This document shows positions 1 through 5,289 of a stretch of 7,244 nt of DNA, piece by piece (within the stretch, counting starts at the first letter, position 1; each line of letters opens with the position of its first letter). The DNA is from Roseburia sp. (GTDB lineage Bacteria > Bacillota_A > Clostridia > Lachnospirales > Lachnospiraceae). The stretch is from the NCBI GenBank assembly GCA_017547315.1, contig JAFYQA010000133.1:1-7244 (forward strand), in the 5' to 3' direction. Both the position numbers and the translations under genes were made by a program. The notes under the pieces are model-generated. The model ran no database searches, was not told the origin of the DNA, and worked only from the letters and a program-made list of their open reading frames with translations.

Positions 1-492
1 CTCACCAGAAAGGCCGCTGACCATATCCAAATTCTGCTCACCACGACTTTCTAACTCTTCTGTTTTCCGCATATAGTGTTCTAATGCAGCAACCTGACGT
101 GGATATTTGTTCATGATACGAGCATAATCCTTGTCCAATATTTTGACAAGAGCTTTTTTCGCATAGGAATGATCATCCTTCCAGTCATCCACAAGATTAT
201 GATATGCCAGAATCAGATTCATATCCGCCGCATATTCGGTTGCTTCATTCATATATGCAGTACGGCGCTTTGTCGGATGCAGTGGACAAGTAAATTCTAG
301 TTCCTTATTCTCTAACTCATACAATCCTGTCAAAAGAACAATCAAAAATGTCAAATCATAACTGAGCATCATCTGCCCTTTTGTTCCGCAATCTGCTTTT
401 AACTGACGACACAAACCACAATAATAGGATTGGTAAGCTTTTTTATTCTCTTCCGATAATACTGCACCATTGATGTTAATATATCCAAACAT
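1..492 (-). CDS. DUF5685-like family protein, N-terminal 164 residues (runs off left edge)
   Basis: An open frame of 164 codons starts at an ATG (492-490) and continues past the window edge with no stop, so the C-terminus is missing. The start is supported by AAGGAG at 506-501, eight bases upstream. The protein opens MFGYININGAVL and then has YYCGLCRQLK (about residues 24-33), LSYDLTFLIVLLTGLYEL (about 43-60), a second cysteine site TCPLHP (about 68-73) and an acidic motif YHNLVDDWKDD (about 93-103). From memory this pattern matches DUF5685, a family of unknown function found widely in Clostridia. The paired cysteines suggest metal binding. The DDxxDD motif in a probably all-helical protein recalls the metal-binding Asp motifs of isoprenoid synthases, but that is inference only. 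It lies 18 bases after the stop of the zinc-ribbon membrane protein gene, so the two are probably one operon. Family call fairly confident; function unknown. Confidence 0.75.
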   Translation of the reverse strand, partial: MFGYININGAVLSEENKKAYQSYYCGLCRQLKADCGTKGQMMLSYDLTFLIVLLTGLYELENKELEFTCPLHPTKRRTAYMNEATEYAADMNLILAYHNLVDDWKDDHSYAKKALVKILDKDYARIMNKYPRQVAALEHYMRKTEELESRGEQNLDMVSGLSGE

Positions 493-510
493 CAGAACTT
501 CTCCTTAAAA

Positions 511-939
511 CTAGCTCTTCTTTACAAATTCCTTCTTACACTTTGGACAAGTAATACAAATCTTACCTCTGCCCTTTGGTACACGGACTTTCTGCTTACA
601 CTGTGGGCATTTAAAAAAACGATGTGTCTTGCTCTCTGCTATATGTTTTTTGGTCAGATTCCACTTTGCTACTGTTTTATAACGTAACGTCAGATACTTC
701 TGGTTCTCCGCATAACGCTTTGGTATATTTCTCGAAAACATTCGAAAATAACTATATCCGATTAAAAACAAACCGCCCCAGTAAAACAGTCCCCACTTCG
801 TAATGATAGATAAAACTAGGCACACCAACGTAAGACCTGAAATAAATCTCCCAAATTCATCGGCACCATGTCTGCCTACCATAAACTGCTGCATTTTACT
901 GTTTAAACGATACATCATTCCTTGTAATTTCTGCTTCAT
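511..939 (-). CDS. Small membrane protein with C-terminal zinc ribbon, 142 aa
   Basis: I recognise no named function. The N-terminus (residues 1-30) is basic and amphipathic. Residues about 31-68 hold two closely spaced hydrophobic segments, FISGLTLVCLVLSIITKW and GLFYWGGLFLIGYSYF, likely a membrane hairpin. A basic linker follows, and the last 35 residues carry CPQC and CPKC about 20 residues apart with VPKGRGK between them, a four-cysteine zinc ribbon of the zinc-ribbon/MJ0042-finger type. The ribbon and basic linker are probably on the cytoplasmic side because of the many Lys/Arg residues (inference). The ATG at 939 has AGAAGGA six bases upstream. A promoter lies at 992-1020, and the DUF5685-like gene starts 18 bases after this stop, suggesting a two-gene unit of linked function. 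Confidence 0.8.
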   Translation of the reverse strand: MKQKLQGMMYRLNSKMQQFMVGRHGADEFGRFISGLTLVCLVLSIITKWGLFYWGGLFLIGYSYFRMFSRNIPKRYAENQKYLTLRYKTVAKWNLTKKHIAESKTHRFFKCPQCKQKVRVPKGRGKICITCPKCKKEFVKKS

Positions 940-991
940 ACAATCCTTCTTTCATTCTCTGTAATTATTCAACATACTCCGAGTCCATATT

Positions 992-1020
992 ATTATCTAT
1001 TACATATAATCCAATATCAA
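992..1020 (-). promoter_or_regulatory. Sigma-A-type promoter for the zinc-ribbon/DUF5685 unit
   Basis: On the minus strand a -35 box TTGATA (1020-1015) is separated by exactly 17 bases from a -10 box GATAAT (997-992). Each matches the consensus at five of six positions. The expected start is near 985, giving a leader of about 45 bases before the ATG at 939. It sits just after the terminator-like hairpin that ends the upstream pilT transcript, the expected place for a new transcription unit. Confidence 0.7.
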
Positions 1021-1035
1021 ACTCAAAAATACAAT

Positions 1036-1067
1036 TTAAGCGGTATCTATACAACGATACCGCTTAA
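1036..1067 (-). terminator. Intrinsic-terminator-like hairpin downstream of pilT
   Basis: A perfect 12-bp inverted repeat (1036-1047 with 1056-1067, arm TTAAGCGGTATC) encloses an 8-base loop. On the minus strand the stem is followed by ATTGTATTTTTG, a loose U-tract with a run of five U beginning six bases after the stem. The plus-strand continuation is less T-rich, so minus-strand termination after pilT is favoured. The stem is only moderately GC-rich and the U-run is offset, so termination may be partial. Confidence 0.6.
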
Positions 1068-1150
1068 TATTACTTCTTCCAAAAACTTCCGTCAATGGTT
1101 CTATTGTCTTTTAAGAAACATTTTATAATTTGGTAATAATTACATTTCCC

Positions 1151-2209
1151 CTAGAAAATTCGTACTCTCTGTTCCATTCGTTCCGAATCTTGTGCATATG
1201 CGATGGCGGTATCCATACTAATCTGGCTACGCATATATACATCCAAAATCGCATCATCCATCGACTGCATACCTTCTTTTCTATAACTTGCAATCACACT
1301 TGGAATCTGATGATTCTTACCTTCTCGAATCATATTCTTCACTGCCTGATTGGCTAGTAACACTTCATACGCAGCAATTCTTCCTCTCACATCGGAACGT
1401 GGCAATAACTGTTGTGCAACCACACCCCTTAAAACTGCTGCTAACTGTACACGAATCTGTTGCTGCTGATGTGGTGGAAATACTTCAATAATTCTGTTAA
1501 TCGCATCTGCTGTATTACCGGTATGTAACGTCGATAACACCAGATGTCCCGTTTCAGCTGCAGCAAGTGCCATAGAAATAGTATCCACATCCTGCAATTC
1601 GCCAACTACAATGACATCTGCATCCTGACGCAATGCGGAACGGATTCCGTTCGCATAGTTCTCTGTATCTAAACCAATCTCACGCTGACTTACAATCGAT
1701 TTCTTTTGCGAATGTAAGTACTCAATCGAATCTTCAATTGTAATAATATTCTTATAATCACGTTCTGCAATCACATCGATAAGGCTTGCTAACGTAGTAG
1801 ACTTTCCGCTACCAGCCGTTCCCGTCACCAAAATCAAACCTCTTTTACGATTTGTCAACTCTACAAAAGATGCCGGAATACCAATACTTTCTGGTGTTGG
1901 CACCTCATAAGAAAGCATACGAAGTGAAACTGCATAGGTACCACGCTGACTAAATACATTCACTCTTACTCGTGAATATCCTGGGACTGAGAATACAAAA
2001 TCCAACTCTCCCATATTCTCTAAATCTTTCAACTGCTCTTTTGAAAGAATATCTTTTAGCACAACATCGATATCTGCTGGCTTTATAAGTTCTTCATTCT
2101 GTGGAACCAAACGACCATTCATACGCAACATCAATGGACTTCCCGGAGCCATATGAATATCCGATGCATCTATTTCTTTTGCCAATCGTAAAATTTCTTC
2201 TATCGTCAT
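1151..2209 (-). CDS. pilT: PilT-family type IV pilus retraction ATPase, 352 aa
   Basis: This is a PilT/GspE superfamily hexameric ATPase that would power disassembly of a type IV pilus at the cytoplasmic face of the pilus machine. Residues 1-100 form the PAS-like N-terminal domain (ASDIHMAPGSPLMLRMNG at 15-32). The ATPase core has Walker A GTAGSGKST (130-138), an Asp box ITIEDSIEYLH (156-166), Walker B with DADVIVVGELQD (196-207) and the His box TGHLVLSTLHT (220-230). The C-terminal AVKNMIREGK segment (289-298) matches the AIRNLIREGK motif diagnostic of PilT rather than PilB. Length is normal for PilT. The open frame extends 46 codons upstream, but the ATG at 2209 is chosen: GAGGT lies seven bases before it, conserved sequence begins there, and the extension falls in a structured non-coding stretch. 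Oddities are GELQD where PilT usually has GE(M/L)RD, and EDS where EDP is usual. No other pilus gene is in view. Confidence 0.9.
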   Translation of the reverse strand: MTIEEILRLAKEIDASDIHMAPGSPLMLRMNGRLVPQNEELIKPADIDVVLKDILSKEQLKDLENMGELDFVFSVPGYSRVRVNVFSQRGTYAVSLRMLSYEVPTPESIGIPASFVELTNRKRGLILVTGTAGSGKSTTLASLIDVIAERDYKNIITIEDSIEYLHSQKKSIVSQREIGLDTENYANGIRSALRQDADVIVVGELQDVDTISMALAAAETGHLVLSTLHTGNTADAINRIIEVFPPHQQQQIRVQLAAVLRGVVAQQLLPRSDVRGRIAAYEVLLANQAVKNMIREGKNHQIPSVIASYRKEGMQSMDDAILDVYMRSQISMDTAIAYAQDSERMEQRVRIF

Positions 2210-2216
2210 TATAATT

Positions 2217-2222
2217 ACCTCA
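2217..2222 (-). promoter_or_regulatory. Ribosome binding site fixing the pilT start
   Basis: The minus strand reads TGAGGT seven bases before the ATG at 2209. The longer in-frame ATG at 2347 would lie inside the 3' strand of the RNase P RNA P1 helix and has no Shine-Dalgarno sequence, so this site decides the start. The site is six bases after the end of the hairpin 2228-2249, so that hairpin could affect ribosome access. Confidence 0.65.
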
Positions 2223-2227
2223 TAAAT

Positions 2228-2327
2228 GAGAATTTGCTTACAAATTCTCTGCATTTGAGCGGGTTCGTCAGACTTTAGGCTGACGAACATATTTCCACTC
2301 CGTGAAGTATGCATCCTCTCGGAGAGG
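2228..2327 (-). ncRNA. Structured RNA element between rnpB and pilT (unassigned)
   Basis: Read on the minus strand, this stretch has four ordered helices. First is a short hairpin CCTCTCCGAGAGG (2327-2315). Next is a nested stem: TGCAT (2313-2309) pairs with ATGCA (2254-2250), then GAGTGG (2300-2295) with CCGCTC (2262-2257), then a perfect 9-bp stem GTTCGTCAG/CTGACGAAC (2288-2280 with 2271-2263) with an 8-base loop. Last is a perfect 9-bp hairpin GAGAATTTG/CAAATTCTC (2249-2241 with 2236-2228) with a 4-base loop. The GAGTGG/CCGCTC helix uses a G·U pair that would be A·C on the other strand, which favours minus-strand RNA. It does not match a riboswitch I know. It could be a pilT leader, an rnpB 3' processing or termination region, or a copy of a dispersed intergenic repeat. 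Confidence 0.45.
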
Positions 2328-2342
2328 CTACTTTGAAAAAGC

Positions 2343-2708
2343 AGCAAGCAGGCCTATGAGCCGGGTTCTGTTCAGAAATCGTAAAGATTCCTGCGATAAT
2401 CATCTATCTAGAACAACTGTCGCCAGTTGTCTCAAGCGACCTACCTAAGACTAGCGGGCCACGTCAACGCCTTTATTCGGTCTTGCTTCGGATGGGGTTT
2501 ACATATGCCCTCTCTGTTACCAGCGAGGCGGTAGTCTCTTACACTACCCTTCCACCCTTACCAGATTGCTCTGGCGGTTCATTTCTGTTGCACTTTCCTT
2601 GGAGTCACCTCCACCGGACGTTATCCGGCATCCTGCCCTATGAAGCCCGGACTTTCCTCACCTGCGGTCTTTCGACACTTGCAGCCGCGATTATCCAGCC
2701 TACTTGCT
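2343..2708 (-). ncRNA. rnpB: RNase P RNA, bacterial type A
   Basis: This is the catalytic RNA of ribonuclease P, which removes 5' leaders from tRNA precursors. The universal core is plain on the minus strand: GAGGAAAGTCCGGGC (2659-2645) forms the 5' half of helix P4, and ACAGAACCCGGCTCAT (2371-2356) the 3' half. Other landmarks are GTGCAACAGAAATGAACCGCC (near 2592-2572), GGTAAGGGTGGAAGGGT downstream of it, and TAGGTAGGTCGCTTGAG near 2450-2434, whose order resembles the type A (Escherichia coli-like) fold rather than the Bacillus type B fold. The termini pair as helix P1: AGCAAGTAGGCT at the 5' end with AGGCCTGCTTGCT at the 3' end, 12 pairs including two G·U. The exact 5' end is uncertain by about six bases. 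A run of five U (2340-2336) follows the 3' P1 strand with no separate local terminator hairpin. rnpB stands between the kinase gene and pilT, all on one strand. Confidence 0.95.
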
Positions 2709-2714
2709 ATTATA
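2709..2714 (-). promoter_or_regulatory. TATAAT -10-like box at the rnpB 5' end
   Basis: A perfect TATAAT hexamer directly abuts the rnpB P1 sequence on the minus strand. It would start transcription near 2702, close to the expected mature 5' end. No good -35 hexamer is found at 16-18 bases (GTATTG at 17; TTGAAT only at 14), so this is a weaker candidate than the upstream promoter, and may be coincidental or a secondary start. Confidence 0.35.
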
Positions 2715-2777
2715 CACTTTTCATAACTATTCAATACTCTCCGGTTGCGATACATAAATGCATCGTCCCGATTTACA

Positions 2778-2806
2778 AATATATCTTACTTTATCTTCAC
2801 TGTCAA
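2778..2806 (-). promoter_or_regulatory. Strong sigma-A-type promoter upstream of rnpB
   Basis: The minus strand has a perfect -35 hexamer TTGACA (2806-2801), a 17-base spacer and a -10 hexamer TATATT (2783-2778, five of six). Starting near 2771 it would give a precursor with about 65 extra bases before the mature rnpB end, implying 5' processing. The -35 box begins only 20 bases after the stop of the kinase gene, and no terminator hairpin separates them, so read-through may also feed rnpB. Confidence 0.7.
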
Positions 2807-2826
2807 ATTATATTTTTCAAATCATT

Positions 2827-4509
2827 TTAACAGTTAAAGCAACTTCCACCAATGAATTCACGCAAAACGGAGTTTGGACTCACTCCATCTGCTGGCATTG
2901 GAAGGAAATAATCTAAAAACTTAAGCAATCGTTTTGCTTCTAAATATCCAGGTTCACTCTTATCAATTGCAAAAAGCAATGGTTCTGCATAAATCTTTAA
3001 TACTGCCAATTCGTAAATCAATGCAGAATTAAACATTACATCTGCCCCTTCTTGGAATGGGAAAATATACTTTTCTTCCCCTCTGCGAACAGAATCCCAC
3101 ATACCAATCGTCTCTATGGCTGATGTTCCTCTTGTTCTTGCATCACGCACAATTCGGCGAATCAAACGAGCATCTGTTGTCGGCAGACAATTATGCTCAT
3201 CAATATTTAACTGTGTCAATGCACTGATATAAATCTTAAACTTGCTCTCCTCTGGCAACGAATAAGAAAGTTCTGGATTCAATCCATGAATTCCTTCAAT
3301 CACCAATACATCTTCTTCCTGCAACTGCAAAAATCTGCCCTTGTATTCTCTTCGTCCGGTTTTAAAATTAAATGTTGGAAGTTCCACTTTTTTTCCTGCC
3401 AAAAGTTCCTGCATATCATGATTAAAGAGCTCTACGTCAATTGCACCTAAACACTCTAAATCATAATTGCCAAATTCGTCTTTTGGACATTCGATTCTGT
3501 TTTTATAATAGTTATCTAACGGAATCGGATGTGGTTTCAACCCTTTCGCCTGTAACTGAACAGACAAACGATGTGAAAAAGTTGTTTTACCAGAGGAAGA
3601 TGGTCCAGCAATCATAATAAACTTTCTTCCACCGGTCTCTACAATCTGCTGTGCCAAATTACCGATACGCTCTTCAAACAGTGCTTCCTGTGTTAATATC
3701 ATAGATTGCGTATTACCTGCTGCAATCATGTCATTTAACGCACCGATACTATCAATATCTAACATCTTGCCCCAATCTCTAGAGGATTTTAAAGTATGGA
3801 ACAATTTCGGTCTCGGCTCATATTCTGCCACTTTTTTCGTATCAGAACCTGGGAATAAAAGCATGAACCCTTCCGCTTCTTCACGCAAATCATAATACTT
3901 CAAAAAACCGGTAGATGGTGCCATATAACCGTAAAAATAATCTCTGTAACCATCCAGATTGTAAATATTCACACGAGAACTTCTGCGATAACGGAATAGT
4001 CTCGCTTTGTCATACATCGCCTGTTCTTTAAAAAGCTTCACTGCTTTTTCTGTCTTAAGACTTTCCTTGACAATCGGAATATTTTCTTCTACCAGACGTT
4101 CCATTTCTTCTTTTATCAAATTCACAGCATCTTCTAAATAAATCACTGCTTTTTCATCTGCATCTGTTTTTTCTACTAATTCACAATAATATCCCTGTCC
4201 AATCGAATACTTCACACGAACATCGATATTACGTGCTCCCCAAAGATTGTGAATCGCTTTCTGCATCAAAAGAATCACGCTTCTACGGTACGTCCTCCGT
4301 CCGGTCTTATCGGCAGTTGTAACAAAAGTTAATTCTCCGTCCGTATCTACCTTTTGGCCAAGTTCACGCAGACGATTATTTATCAAAACCAAAATAATAT
4401 CGTCTGCATCTTCCTTTTGATATTCCTTTGCAATCTGAAGATAAGTTGTTCCGGAAGAATATACTTTTTCTTCCCCATTTATGACCAATCTTACTTCTTT
4501 TTCTGCCAT
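2827..4509 (-). CDS. Uridine-kinase-type nucleoside kinase with TGS and degenerate ThrRS-like N-terminal domains, 560 aa
   Basis: Three parts are visible. Residues 1-65 resemble a TGS domain (VRLVINGEEKVYSSGTTYLQIA). Residues about 70-215 resemble the second additional domain of threonyl-tRNA synthetase, including IGQGYYCEL (103-111) and GYMAPSTGFLK (194-204). However, the family's HxxxH pair is replaced (YRRSVILLM at 74-82) and its CxxxH site is not present, so the editing and metal chemistry is probably lost. Residues about 295-560 are a uridine kinase/phosphoribulokinase-type P-loop domain with Walker A GPSSSGKTT (302-310), DNYY (332-335), VLVIEGIHGL (401-410) and a lid-like RRIVRDARTRG (451-461). 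It likely phosphorylates a nucleoside or related substrate with ATP/GTP, but the true substrate is unknown. This architecture is commonly annotated as nucleoside kinase in Clostridia. The ATG at 4509 is preferred over 4566 because GGGGAGG lies eight bases before it. The protein ends in GGSCFNC. Confidence 0.85.
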   Translation of the reverse strand: MAEKEVRLVINGEEKVYSSGTTYLQIAKEYQKEDADDIILVLINNRLRELGQKVDTDGELTFVTTADKTGRRTYRRSVILLMQKAIHNLWGARNIDVRVKYSIGQGYYCELVEKTDADEKAVIYLEDAVNLIKEEMERLVEENIPIVKESLKTEKAVKLFKEQAMYDKARLFRYRRSSRVNIYNLDGYRDYFYGYMAPSTGFLKYYDLREEAEGFMLLFPGSDTKKVAEYEPRPKLFHTLKSSRDWGKMLDIDSIGALNDMIAAGNTQSMILTQEALFEERIGNLAQQIVETGGRKFIMIAGPSSSGKTTFSHRLSVQLQAKGLKPHPIPLDNYYKNRIECPKDEFGNYDLECLGAIDVELFNHDMQELLAGKKVELPTFNFKTGRREYKGRFLQLQEEDVLVIEGIHGLNPELSYSLPEESKFKIYISALTQLNIDEHNCLPTTDARLIRRIVRDARTRGTSAIETIGMWDSVRRGEEKYIFPFQEGADVMFNSALIYELAVLKIYAEPLLFAIDKSEPGYLEAKRLLKFLDYFLPMPADGVSPNSVLREFIGGSCFNC

Positions 4510-4517
4510 ACTAAAAA

Positions 4518-4524
4518 CCTCCCC
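4518..4524 (-). promoter_or_regulatory. Ribosome binding site fixing the kinase start
   Basis: GGGGAGG on the minus strand sits eight bases before the ATG at 4509, an optimal arrangement. The in-frame ATG at 4566 would add 19 residues (MWPADIRCQ...) that do not look like the TGS start, and its AGGAG is 12 bases away. The spacer 4510-4581 also contains a small hairpin (GGCAG/CTGCC, 4558-4554 with 4546-4542) that could lie in a short leader. Confidence 0.7.
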
Positions 4525-4581
4525 TCTACGGTCTATGAGCTGGCAGCGAATATCTGCCGGCCACATAATAATATACTTCTC

Positions 4582-5289
4582 CTAAAAATAAGCCTTTGCT
4601 TCACGATTTAAACGTAAAACTTCTTCTACCTCTGCAATACGTTCTTTCGTTTTATCTGAAACAGCTGTCTGCGACAGGTTCCCCAAAATTCCTGTATACA
4701 ATTTTTCTTCCCGCTCCAGATATTCTTTTAAAACATCATGTTTTTGCTCTAATAAATGCTTTCCGTAACGGCAGAACAACAAATTCTTAGCATTCTCCGT
4801 ATCAATCACATTCTGATAAGCCACATGCATCATCGGATAAAATTTCTCATCTTCTAATACCATGTCTTCTTGTAAAATTACATACCCATTCGACCAAAGA
4901 TAGGCTCTGACACGTTCCAACTCGGACTGTGGCTGTAAAACCAATTCTTTTGCCTGTCTGCACACTTCTTTCCCCTCTTCTAAAATGTGCATAACAAGAC
5001 CACCGCCCATGCCTGCCACAAGCACGGTATCCACCTCCCCAAGTGTGAGTGCTGCTACTCCATCAGACAATCTGGTCTCTATGTAATCTTTTAGCCCATA
5101 AACGGCAATGTGCTCTTTTGCCCGCTCTAATGGTCCCGCGTTAATATCCATCGCAATTGCTCTTGGAATCCGCTTTTCCTGTAGCAGATAAATCGGAATA
5201 TAACCATGGTCGGTCCCCACATCCGCCAGTACATTCCCATCCGTTACAAAAGATGCCACTGCTAATAATCTATTCGATAATTTTACCAT
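4582..5289 (-). CDS. trmK: tRNA (adenine(22)-N(1))-methyltransferase TrmK, 235 aa
   Basis: TrmK (YqfN in Bacillus subtilis, COG2384) transfers a methyl group from S-adenosylmethionine to N1 of A22 in the D-loop region of certain bacterial tRNAs. Residues 1-160 form the Rossmann methyltransferase domain: motif I LADVGTDHGYIPIYL (21-35), an acidic strand end AMDIN (46-50), SDGVAAL (75-81), and the TrmK signature VAGMGGGLVMHIL (91-103) followed by LQPQSELERVRAYL (118-131). Residues about 165-235 are the helical, Glu/Lys-rich coiled-coil-like C-terminal domain. The length matches the B. subtilis protein. The ATG at 5289 overlaps the rpoD stop (TAATG), pointing to translational coupling. AAAGGA lies further upstream than ideal. 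In many Firmicutes the next gene is a Nif3-like protein (YqfO); here it is a nucleoside-kinase-like gene. Confidence 0.93.
   Translation of the reverse strand: MVKLSNRLLAVASFVTDGNVLADVGTDHGYIPIYLLQEKRIPRAIAMDINAGPLERAKEHIAVYGLKDYIETRLSDGVAALTLGEVDTVLVAGMGGGLVMHILEEGKEVCRQAKELVLQPQSELERVRAYLWSNGYVILQEDMVLEDEKFYPMMHVAYQNVIDTENAKNLLFCRYGKHLLEQKHDVLKEYLEREEKLYTGILGNLSQTAVSDKTKERIAEVEEVLRLNREAKAYF

Noticed and set aside
1067..1095. Promoter-like TTGACG, 17 bases, TAATAT on the minus strand after pilT
   Set aside because: The -10 matches only four of six and overlaps the terminator stem, so a transcript would start inside the hairpin. The promoter at 992-1020 is better placed.
1130..1491. Plus-strand open frames within pilT
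   Set aside because: They are shadow frames antisense to a clearly conserved gene, with no ribosome binding site or recognisable product.
2228..2327. Cyclic-di-GMP or other known riboswitch upstream of pilT
   Set aside because: The conserved class I or class II cyclic-di-GMP core sequences are not visible, and the helices do not match riboswitches I can recall.
2210..2347. 46-codon N-terminal extension of pilT from an ATG at 2347
   Set aside because: It lies in the structured spacer and begins within the rnpB P1 helix. It has no ribosome binding site, and PilT homology starts at 2209.
2483..2830. Plus-strand open frame of 115 codons
   Set aside because: It is antisense to the RNase P RNA core and its promoter region, and encodes no recognisable protein.
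4510..4566. 19-codon N-terminal extension of the kinase from an ATG at 4566
   Set aside because: The AGGAG before it is 12 bases away, whereas GGGGAGG sits ideally before 4509, where TGS-like sequence begins.
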